Below, in pieces: positions 42,843 to 55,668 of a stretch of DNA of 64,000 nucleotides. The notes beneath the pieces were generated by a model. That model was not told the DNA's origin. It ran no database searches and worked only from the letters and a program-made list of their open reading frames with translations. A program made the translations under genes and the position numbers. How positions within the stretch are numbered: position 1 is the stretch's first letter; each line of letters starts with the position of its first letter. The stretch is from Glandiceps talaboti (taxonomy: Eukaryota; Hemichordata; Enteropneusta; Spengelidae), in contig NC_135550.1 in assembly GCF_964340395.1 (NCBI RefSeq), forward strand, positions 25,716,676 to 25,780,675. Direction: 5' to 3'.

Positions 42843-43838
42843 TTTGACGCTATGCCTTCTGGGACAAGACTGTGTAACTTACAGTAACTTTTCAAAATTG
42901 TCATTACTTGCCACAAAGAAAAGTCTTCAAATGAGCTGTGAATTTCATATTGATTGATTTCATCACGGTATCATTTCGTGTAGGATGCATTTCGTGATTT
43001 TTAAATACTCGTTATTTCTAAATGATATCATTTTTGCACTGATGTCTTCAACACGAATCTAGGGAGTTTCTCCCGTCGGAAGGAAAACATTAAGCCATTG
43101 GCATTAGGCGTTGTATGTTGTGGCGTAGAGGCCGTGGCCGGTGTACGTGAAGTTTACACCGGGAGTTTACACCACCGCATAGTATTTGTCTTATCACGCA
43201 GTGTAGGGCGTAACGCTTACCCAGGAAGTTTACAAGACCACCGTAAAGACCTTTGTGATAGAGGAAAAGGTGAACAAATTCGGGAACGGCGTCTCAGTCG
43301 TACAGTGACGTGTACTCAAAACGTGTATTTATAAACATAACAATGCTAAAAACAATTAGCAAGTGAACAAAAGTTACTTCATTGCTGTAGGCCGGGGCGT
43401 AGCACATTCTCATTTTCAGCGTCATCTCAGCACCGCTGAGGTAAATTATTCGGGTCAGTTTCTAACCTTTTCCTGATCCTGTGTACATCGTCTCGACATA
43501 CATTGATACAAGCGATAGTGTGTTACCATACGTACCTGGCCACCAGTGTTGAAATCTCTCAAATCCTGGGGACAGCTGTCGACATCGTTGATTTCGAATA
43601 GGATTGGCTGGATTGCTCTGTAATATCGTTGTAATCTCGTCATTTTGTTTTCGAATCTGTATTTCGATATTATTCTAATGTTTCATACTGGACCACATGT
43701 TGCATATTGACGAGACATCTCAGAGACCAGCAACCAACCAGAACGGACTCTTAGGGATTATATTCTTTATTGCTAATTTATATACCACTCATGCATATTG
43801 CAAGCGTATCACTATTCCGTATCAGGGATGCCATCACC
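42843..43838. promoter_or_regulatory. Divergent promoter region MRPS18A (minus) / ENTPD (plus)
   Basis: About 1 kb between opposed start codons, with elevated CpG around 43085-43330. A 78-codon plus-strand frame here looks like chance. Confidence 0.55.
43536..43643 (-). CDS. Possible first exon of an unrecognised minus-strand transcript
   Basis: An ATG opens 36 codons (MTRLQRYYRAIQPILFEIND then VDSCPQDLRDFNTGGQ) that end at a good donor, CCAG|GTACGT, in phase 0. It does not splice in frame to MRPS18A exon 2 and I recognise no family. It may be an alternative upstream exon, a short orphan, or chance inside the promoter region. Confidence 0.25.
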
Positions 43839-46800
43839 ATGTTGGACAGAAACGTCCTGAGGTTGAACTCTACGTACAATGTTAAAATTTACAGTGTTGT
43901 AGCCATTATAGCAGTCACAGCTTTCATAGTAGTAACAACTGTTTATAATGGCATACAGTCTCGTATGCCTGTAATTCATATTGACTACAAAACACAAAGT
44001 ATACAGCCTCCGTATTACCCGAATCCACACTTACAGTCAAACCATTCCGATCTATACGGAATAATGTTTGATGCTGGAAGCACTGGCACCAGAATCCATG
44101 TCTTACATTTCACTAAAACAAGTAAAGGTAGGTGACAAATGTTATCACAACTCAAATTTTTAGTTTATATCCTTCTAAACTTGATTCAACTTCCATGTTG
44201 TAAATGAGCACTACTTGTGTGTGTTTTGAAATTTATTTTTGATATAACAGTATAACACAAACATAAAACTATTTGCTAAGTTTTATTATAAACCTGGAGA
44301 TTCATATTTACATGCTAAATACAGCATGGCAAATAAATTGCAATGATTGTCCTCAAATTACTACACATATTTACAGTAGACAGAAGGATTTATAGAGGGA
44401 AATAGATTGCTTGTTTTCAATTGCTTCTCGTAAGGATTGCAGTAAAGGTATTTTGATAAGTTAAAAAAAGGTCATGGTTTATCAGTTTCTGGTGTAATTT
44501 ATTTACAGCGTTGTTACAATCATGGTTATAGAGTGACTTCTTTCTACTTACTAACTACTATCATGGAAGTAACATACTTCCATGCTACTATTGATTTCCT
44601 TCTTATTTTGGGAAATTCTTGTAGATAATAATTTCAGCCAACTTTTGTCTGAACATGTTAGAAATGGATGAAATTAGATTTTGTGAGCCACTACTATTGT
44701 ACACATATACATATATACATGATGATTCAGAGCTCCTGCTGATCATATAGATTTATATGGTACCATATGTTGAACTCACCGGATGGTAAGGTGTTTTATT
44801 AGTTGCCCTGGATAATACCTTTGCCATATGTAACATTTCTGTATCATTGTATTAGTTTTGAGGCATATCCTGTGTTATAAATGAGGCATTGTGATATCCA
44901 GGGATACTTTTCTTTTTCTGTATTGTATGGCCTGTATCACAAGGGGAAAAAATGACGACTTTTAATTTAAAATCATGAAAAGAAGTCTTACTTAGAAGCA
45001 TTAATCTCAAAAATGAAGTGTTATTTTTTTTGCTCAATTGATATATGAATACCATGTATTTCAATATCTTGGAAACTGCATATGGTATATTGTTAGAATT
45101 GTATGGCTTTCTAAGTAGTACCATTTCAAGTCACACACTACATAAATTGAATCAAAAACATAGTGATATTACAAGGATTATCTTATTCTATTAGGTTTTA
45201 CTGCACTGACAAGATGCATAGTTAGCTGGTTGTACCTCCTTGTCTTCTCAGCTTGCCTTGATTACATTGTAATGTTAGAAATGAAAATAACAATTTGAAA
45301 ATTTTTGTTTGATGGCACCAGTTAGTCCCTTCATCCATTACAACTCCTCAGACTATAATTATTCGTGGACAAATTATGCAAATATATTTGTGTTGCTAAG
45401 TGAAAGCAATGCATCATCATGCACATGTTGTGGTCATGTGATAATTTACATTTTATTTACATATGATTATGTAAAAAAATTTTGGAGGGGGGTGGCTACA
45501 TTAAGAGAGTATGATTGTTGGAATCATAGTATGAATTTCATTTCTGTAGGATTTTTCTGTCAACTTATAGCAATGGTTGTTTTCACATATCTCAGGTTTC
45601 TATCTCTGGAATCCTGCTCTTCCATGTATCACATATTTATGATATTGAACAATTTGTATTATTCTTATCTTCAAACATACAGTTACTCTAAAGAACATTT
45701 TGAATAAAAAACATACAAAATAACATTATAAATGCATAATCAGCATATAAATACACACTCATATTGTAATTATACATGAAAAATGTGTAATTGCAATCAA
45801 CATCTCAGTAGATTGTTGCTATTTTTTGGTTAATTTTTGCTTGTTACAATACATGTAAAGACATACCAACCTCTAAATTAGTGAACCTGTCTGCTAGTTA
45901 TTGATGGTACTGTGTGTATAACCCTACAAATTTAATGATCCAGTCTATTTAACACTTTGTTAACAAACTATAAAGCACAGTTTAGGCAATTATACATGTA
46001 TCAACAAATATAGACTATATACCAACAAATATAGTTTGGTAGCTACTTAGTCGTCATGATGGCCCCTCAGAATCTGCAGGTTACCAGTTCAAGCTTTGTT
46101 GGTGTCATTTTGTTTCTGAAATGTTAGAGTTCTTGAACCATGACATAGACCAAGTCAACCAAGCTGTACAAATGGGGACCATATAGGATGGAGGATACAT
46201 TGTTAAGGATTATATGCTATATGCTTACAGTAATAGAGAGGCAGTAGGGATTGTATGCTTCCCAGGGAGTTGAAGTATACACGGCCATTGTGCCATTATA
46301 GGTGGTCTGTGCCAGAGGCAAATAATTGTAAAGTTCTTTGAGCACAGTGTAGAGAAGGGTCATATAAAACATACATATTGCTACCAGAGTTCAACTGAAA
46401 GCCATGTCACAAGGTAGATACATATTTCTTGTTTACATCATAGTTCCACATGTAGAGATCTATAATGTTATTTAAAATGTGCTATCTTATATTGGCATGC
46501 TTTCTATGTTTGTGATAATACTTATTATTTTTTTTAATGTTGTATGACTTTTCTTAACAGATTCACCTTTGCATTTACTAGAAGAGGTGTTTGAGCAAAT
46601 TAAACCAGGGTTATCTGCATTTGCTGAGAATCCATCAGGTGTAAGTATATGCCAGTAATGACATAATTTCTGTTACAAATTGTCCTTACCAGGGTACATG
46701 TATGTGATACTCACTATGATGTAATTGTATAATGGCATACTTTCCCTCTAAAATTGCCCACACTAGAGGATGGGAGTACAATTTCCCTTGACAACAAAAG

Positions 46801-49800
46801 GAAATTTCTTCTTGGTGTATGTGTAGTGTTTTGGGTTTTTTGGGGGGTTTTTTTGCAAAAGAGTTAAAATGTGATAAAGTAGTCTGGGAAAATGGACAGA
46901 TTTTACCCACCATGAACTACATTTGTATAGTAATGTTACCATAGTGATGACATTTGTCAGTGATTTAGGATAGTCTGTGGATCATTGATGAAATCGGTAA
47001 CATAATAGTGTGATAAATATTCTGGTAATATTCACAAAATGTGACATATTACATTTGAATAATTGTGTACCTGGTGATTACAACAGAATTAATTGTTTTG
47101 TAGTTTGTTATAGTAGACAGCACAGAGTCGGTTCATCAAATCAGCCAATGAGAATATACAGTTTGTGGTAGCATGATTAGGTTGACTCCTATTTACAAAT
47201 TCATTATTCATGCACTTGTCAGATAGCTTGAAAGATCCACTGTGTGTGTGTAGCCACTCATATTATATTACAGATAAAGTGGAAACAAAGATGGATCTTT
47301 CAGTCTAACAAACAAATAAGCCATCTTCAAAAAAAAAGAAGAACTTTCTGACTTCTTTGAAGTCAATAAATTTGTGTTATTTGAGTTATTTCCCTTTTAC
47401 CTTTCAATGGTTGATTTCCCAAAGACTATTTGATCAGAATTAATAACAATGTCATGTATGACCACAGTCTTCATACCTTGTACAAATCGAACTCATTATA
47501 GACAGGAAAAGTACACAAATAAATTGGATTAATAGCATTTGGCACAGCATGCTAGAAGCATGGAGACATCGTTGTTTGACAGTATTACTTTGATAAATTT
47601 TGATAGTTTGATTAATTCTTAAAACTATTTTGCAAAAGTGAACTCAGTGTATGTCGATTAATTATTACAACAGTAAGTTTGGTTTTAGTGTAAAATCTTT
47701 TATGCAATTGATTATACTAATTTTGAGATTTGATTAATGGCAGAACAAGGTAGAAATAACAGTATATACTTTATGGTTATTAATCACATAGTTTACCTGT
47801 TTTGCCTACAGGCTGAAATAAAATATAACATCTCGTTTGATATTTGAAATTCAGACCATATGTGTAAATTTCATGTTGGCTGAACAGAGGGAAATATCAG
47901 TTTATTTTATTTGGTTTTAGACCACTGCACATTATAGAATTTTGAAAATTGGTTCCTTAATTTCATTTCTACCTGCAGTGTACGACGTAGTTTGCTAGTC
48001 CTTTATGTGTACCATTGTACTTTTTTTTTTCCTTTTTTTTTTTTGGGGGGGGGGTGTCAGAATTTACTGTATATGTACAAAAGTAATAATATTAAAATAA
48101 AGAATTATTTTAATTAAACAATAAAACCCACACATGTGTCTGTATTCTATTTTCCTTTTGTGCTTAATGAAATATTGTTTCTAGAATTTAATATTTCCAT
48201 GCAGTGTGTCAGCTGTGACTGAAAGATTCAGAGTTCAGAGGTTAATTTAGAGTTTGCAATGATGCTATAAATGTACATGTCGTACCTTCACATATTGAAA
48301 TGTCACTAGCTACAATATAGTTAGTATTTTGATATATAGCGTGGCTTGTCTGTCAAATACAACAATATAAAAATTACAGCTTTACAGAAATATACCCCTT
48401 GGCAAGTCTCTAGTGAGATATTTTGAAAAAGTAAACTATAATATCGACTATAAAATATTGTTTGAAGTTGTCGGATCATATGTCATTAGCGGATAAAAAT
48501 CCTTATCAATCTCATTTCTATTATATCAAGCTGTTCTAAATACTAGATTTCCCATGTTTTCAGTCAATAGTAAATGAAATATGTTTTTTGCGTTTTTTGT
48601 TATGTTGCAGTGTCTCCAGGGCCTTGATCATTTACTGAACATTGCTAAGGACTCCATACCTGAATATAAATGGGCGAGTACACCAGTGGCACTTAAAGCA
48701 ACAGCTGGACTCAGGTTGTTACCACAAAATCAAGCAGACAAGTTGCTGGAAGTTGTAAGTTCAATGACAGTTGAAAAAAAAGAAAGAAAGAGAAACAAAC
48801 CTTCAATATCAATTTTGTATTATTACATGGCTCAATAGACATGTGGTATCCTTGCTATTGTTTTAGTTTTGTAACTTCAGAGATATGTGCTTGGCAGGTG
48901 AAGAGTATACAGGCCAATATACATACAATATACATGAACACTTAGTACATCATCAAAAATTACAATTTTGCAGGATACTCTTATACTGTGGTATTACCGG
49001 GTACATGTATTAAAGCTGATAGAAATTTATCATTCTTCATCTTATAAACATTCACATGGCATGTAATGAAAATATTACAACTCTAATATAGCCATTTGTA
49101 CTTCTGGATATAAAGTGGATTATCATCACCCCCACCACACCCCATCCCATACACAGAATGTCCTTAGGTTCAAACACCTATATTGGAGCAGTAATATATA
49201 GAAGTTGATACAATAATAATATTTTATTTAATAATATTTATTTCTTGTATAACGCATTACATAATTGCATAGAAATCTCAATGCACTTCACATGATAAAA
49301 ATATGCATTATATGATTGGCAAATAAAAAAATAAACTATGAAAACAACAAGAATATAACTACTTTTGTCTCAAAACATATATGATTCAATTTTTAGACTC
49401 TTGCCATTATTTCATGTTTAGAGTTATGTTGAAATGATTAGTCATATATTAACCAGAATGATTGCTCTGTTGTCAGTGACAAGACATGACATGTACATGT
49501 AATTGCTCAGTTTGCTGTAAACGTGTAGATTTGTTTCATTTATGTGTAAATGAAGAATATTGGTGAAATTATACCAATGTAACATGTCCGAGGCCTGTAT
49601 ATTTACATGTATCACAATGGTATATACATTGTACCTACCTACCTACCTACCCACAATATGTCTGGTCTAGCAGTATAACAACTTCTGAATCAATACTACT
49701 GAAATAGAATGCCGTGTGATATTCTATAGAAATAATTAATTGGGAAATATAGTATTTCAACAAATAATTCATATTTAAATAGTGCAAACAAATACATTTA

Positions 49801-52800
49801 CTATTAAAATACTGGTGTAATTCCCATGTATGGTACTGTATAGCTATCTCCTGCCTTGATTGAAATGTTGAAAAGTGTTACTGATTTAAATATTTCTTTT
49901 TTGACAGCTGTCACCATGACAACATGTCATGACAGTTTTTTGTAAGGTGGGGGAAAGTAATTTTTATGTATGGTAATTTTAGTTTATCTTTCCATTCTTG
50001 ATTTACTTCACAATGACATCTAAATCTAAAATCTAAGTAAAAATATTCATATATACTTGAATTTTCTAAAACAGTTTGGTTGAAATATTATAATTGAAAT
50101 TATAGTTTACAAGTTATAAATTTGACCTTATGTTTAACAGTTTCAATTCATATTCAATCTAGTTCAGGAATGAACATGTGACAATACCAGTAATGTGTTT
50201 GTTTGTATAAATCTTAACAAAACAAAGTATGAGAAGGTCAGGTGGAGATTAGTTTGGTGTCAGGCTGTGGCAACTATTGTTTGGGGATTGTTTAAATTTT
50301 ACATATATGGACATTCGATACAGAAATTCCGGTTTATTTTGTTGACATGATATACAATGTAGTACAAAAAATATATAAGAATGAAGTTGTAGACACATTT
50401 CATGTAATTCACTACACTATGGTTAGTAATGTTTATGAAAACATGTGATTGTTACAAAATAATGAAACCCATACATAGTTTGGATTACATGGCCCAGCTA
50501 CCTTTATAAGTCACTATGAATTAGAAGAATATATAGAGAACTGTGCATAGGGGCTGTATAGACTGAATAGAGAAAAAAAATTGTACTCCTGTATATGCTC
50601 TGGCTTCACCATAGATACACATTTGAAAATTCAGTGTTATTTATGTTATACATGTATATTTGTATACTTTGCCACATATGCATTATACGGTGTCACCTGT
50701 GCCATCTACCAACTCATTGAATACACTTACAATTGCAACATGTGTTGAATATTGCATTAGGTCTAAATAGTGGAGATGTGGATTTTTCGTGTGAATTTAT
50801 GAAATATTGCAAAAAAATATGATTAAATTTGCTCATTACAGATTGTGTGCCTGTGACAAGTACTCCACGAGGGGCTATTAACATGGCACAAAACAGCCAC
50901 AGAAAAATACCACAGTGTATGTTTTGCATAGTATGGTAGCAGAAATTAAGGCAGTCACCAGTCATCGTTTCACTACTGCTTGCTTTTAGAACTCAGATAT
51001 GCACCTTTTACCTTTAAGAAGACGTTGAAATATTGGAAATAAAGTTTTAATTGTGCATTTTTATCAAACTCAGTCACTTGTGTTTTCACTTGTGAATGCC
51101 TCAATTTTCACACTAGCATGTATAAAAAAGATAAAAGTACTTAAATTCAAAAAAGCAGCCTACTTTCAAGAATTTGTGGTTCTGTAATTACTTCAACTTT
51201 CCCACCAAATTTGTGGATGAATAGAATTTTTTATAATAGTCTCTGATTATGAAACAGGGTTAGGATGTATATTTCTCAATCCAAGACATCTTTGCATCAT
51301 TTTATTTCAATTGTGATTGAAATCAAAGAAGAAATGCTATTGAAAGCTATTTCAAAATGTTGTTTAATTACAATTTTTTTTAAGAACAAAAAATCCTCAA
51401 AATTTTCTTTATTCATGTGTCTTACATAAAGGGGTTCAATAACATATGGGTATATATGGTGAATGATTTCAAAAGTCATACTTATATTCTGTAGCATTGA
51501 TTCATATGCATGTATATTGAACAGAGTTCTTATGGTTAGTCATTCAACAGATTTGTATAAAAAACAGTTGAGATCTGTTTTAAAGTGGTGTTTAGATGGA
51601 AAAAATATTCTAAAATATCATAATTCTAAAACATACTCTCAAAGTTTTAAAATTTATTTTGTCAATTTTTTTCAGACATATACTTTTCTTCATGACTCAC
51701 CATTTAACGTTTCAAAGCAAGATGTATCCATTCTGGATGGAACAGCAGAAGGCATGTACATATGGTACACAGTCAACTTTCTCAGGAGTGAGTATAAATT
51801 GTTCAGTGCAATATTTATCTGTTGATAATCTATACAGCCAGATATACCGGACAAACAAAAACTTAATTTCATCAATCAACAGTGTAACAAAATATCAGAG
51901 TGTTTTAATATTTCAACGACTAACAGCCATCTTTATCTGGGAATGAGGCAATGACCTAAAAATAAAAGGTCATGACCTCAAGCCTAAGGTGGTATAAAAG
52001 TTAGAACCGGTTCCACCTGTGACGTAGAGTGGTCATATTTTTTATTAAAGACAGTAACTTGGTTTCTGCATGGTATAATTTAACTTATCATGCGGACTAA
52101 TGTTGTCTAAGATGGCAGTACAATACACCATTCAACCATCATACTAGAGAGATTTGTAACATTTTCATATGTTGCCTTTTACAGATAGTTTTTTTGATGA
52201 AAATGTTCCTTCCGTTCCATGTATTGACTTGGGAGGAGGTTCTTCTCAAGTTGTGTTTGAAACTCAGGATCCACAAACCATGTCTACAGCTCCAAAAGAT
52301 TTCATAGAAGAAATAGAGATCTTTGGTAGGAAATATGTACTTTATGTACACAGGTAGGTAGTCATTACTCACGGTCATGTACTGGTTACCACAGTGTTCT
52401 GTAAAGTCTATGAAGTTTGATCAAATCCTTGCTTTACCAGAGGTATAGCAGATGGACACGTCTTTGCCTTTGGAACATCAACATCAAATGTGGATTATGC
52501 TTTTCATATAACCACTTTTGATATTTTAATATTGTGTCAAGTTACAAACATGTTTCTTCATGTCCCAGAGATTGTTACAGTACATGTATTTCGCATTTTA
52601 GAGGATATTACACAAAACAATGAAAAGTAACCAGTCATTGTCAGGTTACCTGTATGAGTCACCTAAACCTAAATTTGAAGGGAATTTCATTTAAATGTAC
52701 AAATTGGTAATACAGATAAAAGAATATATACTGTTTACTTACCCATAATCATCAGCTTACACATGCTTGCCATAACCAATGACCATTCTCCACTTCTAGT

Positions 52801-55621
52801 TACATGTATGTACTTTATTTCTGTTTACAAATGTTAGCCCCAAAAGGTACAACTATTCTCAACGTCTAACTAAATGTTTATTTTGTATTTTTCTATACAG
52901 TTATTTAGGTATTGGGCTACAAGCAGCCAGACTTGCCATGCTAGGAGCAGAGGAAAAGGATGCAGGTATGTTGTATGTGATGATAAAATGTATAATATAC
53001 ATTATGATATCTAAATGGTCACAAGACATCTTGTATGTTAATTATGTTTTGTATTGAGTATCATTTATCTGTGTACATTTATGGTAAAGGATATATCTAA
53101 CTGTCACCCACCAATTATTTTGTGTCAGTCATACCCTTCCTGTCACATAATATCTTTATTTAGACATTCTATCACAGGTGTTTATAGCATTACCTCAGAA
53201 AGGAGGTTTTTGTGTTTACATCCAGGATGATATCAAAAAACTACGGTATCATGTGTGCGCACACATTGAACAAATTTGTGATGTTTTCAGGAGACCTCCT
53301 GTAGTTGTCCTATGTCAGAACAGTTGCAAGACATTTTCAGAACATGTTCATTTTGATACAGACACCAAACTATGGAATCATGTGTGCTCACACACTGAAC
53401 AAATTTGTGATGTTTTCAGGATATCTCCTGTAGGTGTCCTGAGTCAGGACAGTTGGTAGACAGATGCAGACAAATTCATATTTACAGACACCAAAGTGTC
53501 CTGACTCCTACAAGAATCTGGATTTAGATTTATTTTTCCTGTCTGTCAAAACAGATTAACCAAACGTGCCAGTGTGTAAAGTATTGACTTATTAAACCTC
53601 CACCAATTGAAATGATTGATTGATTGATTGATTAATTGTTCTTGCCAGACCCAGAAAATCCATTATTCCATATTTTGTCAAGTCCATGTTTACCATTACA
53701 TCATGAGGAGGAATGGTGGTATGGTGGTGTAGAGTATACAGTCAAAGGACTTGAACCTGTAGAAGACCGATACCATGAATGTTATCAAACAGCACGAAAG
53801 TTCTTAGGAGACAAAGTTCACCAACCCTCAGAACTTTTAACAGTTCCAGTCCATGTTTTCTCATATATTGTTGAAAAAATTGAAGAGAGTGGGTTCATAG
53901 GTAAGACTTCTGGTAAGCCAAATGTTTCTTGTTTAACCTTTGACCTGTGTTTATATGCTGATACTGTATGGCAGTTTGCTTTGATGCACATCAACCTCTG
54001 GTACTAAGTTATACTATTCTTCAATGCATGTATGATTTCTCAGCCAAGCAAACCTGCCTTTTCTGTGAGTATGCTCTTTCACATTCTATATTTATTTGTG
54101 TTTATAATTTTCATTTGGATTTCCATGTATTGCAACAAAATTATAATTTCAAGATGTGTACTGAGCCAACCGAGCTTTAGAATGCATCTATATAACCCTA
54201 CAAGCTCCCTTTTTGTCTCTGCTGTGCAGTGCTTGCATAGATGGCTGGCCACTAACTGCTTAGTAATAGTACCGGTAACATTGGTTGGTTTTGGCTTAAA
54301 TGAGAGCAAGTCTTGAGATAGTATACTCAGCCATAATGCAGGCCTCCATAATCTGCATGATTTTCCTCCTAAAATGTAACCTTCTCCCTGGGAAATATTG
54401 GTAGAGTCCATTTTGTTTCCATAAGTTCATAAGGTGGAAACCATTACTATGTAGTGACTTTATTTTTTTTTTTTTGGGGGGGGGGGGGTACCTATTTTTC
54501 TAAATCTCCAATGGATGTGGATTTTAGATTCCGATGGTACATACAGAACATAAATTTAATATTGTCTGTTATTATTCTGTGGGTAGGAAAGGAATGGTCA
54601 CTGTGGTAACAATTCTTTTCATATTTCCTTCATATCCTTCCTTAATGTGCCAAATATATATTTGATTTTGTTTGTTTGTTTGTTGTTTGTAGAAATAGAA
54701 GAGCCACAGACTATTATTGTCAGTGATCTCAATCTAATAGCACAGAGAGGTAAGTACACAGGTACTGGGGGTGGGAGGGGGTGGGGGTAGTATCTAGACA
54801 TGACAAGTAGTGATAGAGTACTGTGTACTGTCACCTCATTGGACAAAACATATACTGTCACCTCATTGGACAAAACATATACTGTCACCTCGTTGGAGAG
54901 AACATATTCTTTCACCTCATTGGACAGAATATTATAGTGTTACCTTATTGAACAGACCTTCATCGTATTACCTCATTGGACAATGTGCTGTGATCTCATT
55001 GAACAGAACATCATGTTCAGAGAATTGTACTTTGTAGAAAGACCAACATCTCTGTTTAAAATTTTCTTTCAGAATGTAATGACCCTAGAGTAAGCAATGC
55101 ATTTCTATGTATGGATTTAGTGTACATCGCTTCTCTTATGCGGGATGGATTTGGTTTCCATGACAATACCCAACTAGTGGTAAGTGTACTCAACTAACAT
55201 GTCTATTTCTTACTGAAAACATTATATGAATACCCATGAACACTGGTTGAATATAAAGTATTTTGCAGATGGCAAAACAATGACTCAATAGAGCCAGGAT
55301 CAACCATTATTATAAAGCAAGTTCTGTAATCTGATTTTCCTAACTACTAGTATACTGTCATTGTCTCTGTCAGTTTACTCAAAACCAGGATATGCATAAA
55401 CAAACAATAGATTAGTATTTTGTGACACCCATTCTTTTTGTCTTGCCCAAAATAAAAACCTTGACTTCAACATCAATACAAATGTCTGTATTGCATTTAT
55501 AAATTACTTTTCAAAAAGATTATCCTTTTTTTTATTCCTCACATCTTTCCAGCTGCAGAAACAAATAGATGAGGTCGAAGTGAGTTGGGCACTTGGAGCA
55601 GCCGTCAACCTCCTCAATTAG
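43839..55621 (+). CDS. ENTPD6: ENTPD5/6-like ectonucleoside triphosphate diphosphohydrolase (GDA1/CD39 family), 10 exons
   Basis: ENTPD5 and ENTPD6 hydrolyse UDP and GDP (ER or Golgi lumen, partly secreted), supporting glycosylation. Exons: 43839-44127, 46561-46640, 48611-48754, 51676-51787, 52185-52353, 52901-52965, 53649-53900, 54693-54749, 55073-55179, 55553-55621. Phases close to 1344 nt, 447 aa. A signal-anchor helix (17-37, VKIYSVVAIIAVTAFIVV) gives type II topology. All five apyrase regions are present: ACR1 FDAGSTGTRIHVL (77-89), ACR2 KATAGLRLLP (152-161), ACR3 SILDGTAEGMYIW (189-201), ACR4 IDLGGGSSQVVF (222-233) and ACR5 SWALGAAVNLL (436-446). It lacks the second C-terminal membrane helix of ENTPD1-3/8. 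I chose the ATG in ACCATG; an in-frame ATG at 43791 would add 16 residues. It is probably the pre-duplication relative of vertebrate ENTPD5 and ENTPD6, so the symbol is approximate. Confidence 0.95.
44128..46560. other. ENTPD intron 1
   Basis: 2.4 kb, AT-rich. A 132-codon frame at 45309-45707 shows no family features. No repeats of note. Confidence 0.6.
46641..48610. other. ENTPD intron 2
   Basis: Contains G/T homopolymer blocks at 46832-46854 and 48021-48054 and a hairpin pairing GAAAGATCCA (about 47230) with TGGATCTTTC (about 47291). No gene recognised. Confidence 0.6.
48755..51675. other. ENTPD intron 3
   Basis: 2.9 kb, AT-rich. At 49200-49300 a degraded block (GTATAACGCATTACATAATT, then AATGCACTTCACA) resembles the 'tatagcgc...aagcgctttaca' interspersed element common in marine invertebrate genomes; this is a weak match by eye. 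A (CTAC)n tract lies at 49633-49651. No gene recognised. Confidence 0.5.
53235..53510. repeat. Two-copy tandem duplication, about 130 bp, in ENTPD intron 6
   Basis: Both copies contain TGAACAAATTTGTGATGTTT followed by TCAGGA and a CTCCTGTAG block, and each is followed by ACAGACACCAAA. The duplication makes a spurious 93-codon frame. Confidence 0.9.
54825..55016. repeat. Minisatellite of about 24-27 bp, 7-8 units, in ENTPD intron 8
   Basis: Units contain CTGTCACCTCATTGGACA followed by AAACATA. The left three are almost identical, and the right ones drift. Confidence 0.93.
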
Positions 55622-55668
55622 TAGATGATGGAGCAGCTGTCAATCTCCTCAATTACCATAGTAGATGA
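55600..55668 (+). repeat. Duplication of the ENTPD stop-codon region into its 3' UTR
   Basis: The coding end GGAGCAGCCGTCAACCTCCT CAATTAG TAGATGATG is followed directly by GGAGCAGCTGTCAATCTCCT CAATTACCATAGTAGATGATG. The second copy lies downstream of the stop and keeps the reading AAVNLLNYHSR before drifting. Confidence 0.85.

Noticed and set aside
43098-43334. 78-aa plus-strand frame upstream of ENTPD
   Set aside because: No similarity recognised; explained by higher GC in a promoter region.
43770-43838. Longer ENTPD N-terminus starting at 43770
   Set aside because: It begins with TTG. ATG 43791 is possible, but ATG 43839 has the better context (ACCATG) and places the anchor helix about 16 residues in.
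45309-45707. 132-aa plus-strand frame in ENTPD intron 1
   Set aside because: AT-rich, hydrophobic-looking by composition, no motif, and lies within an intron of a well-closed gene.
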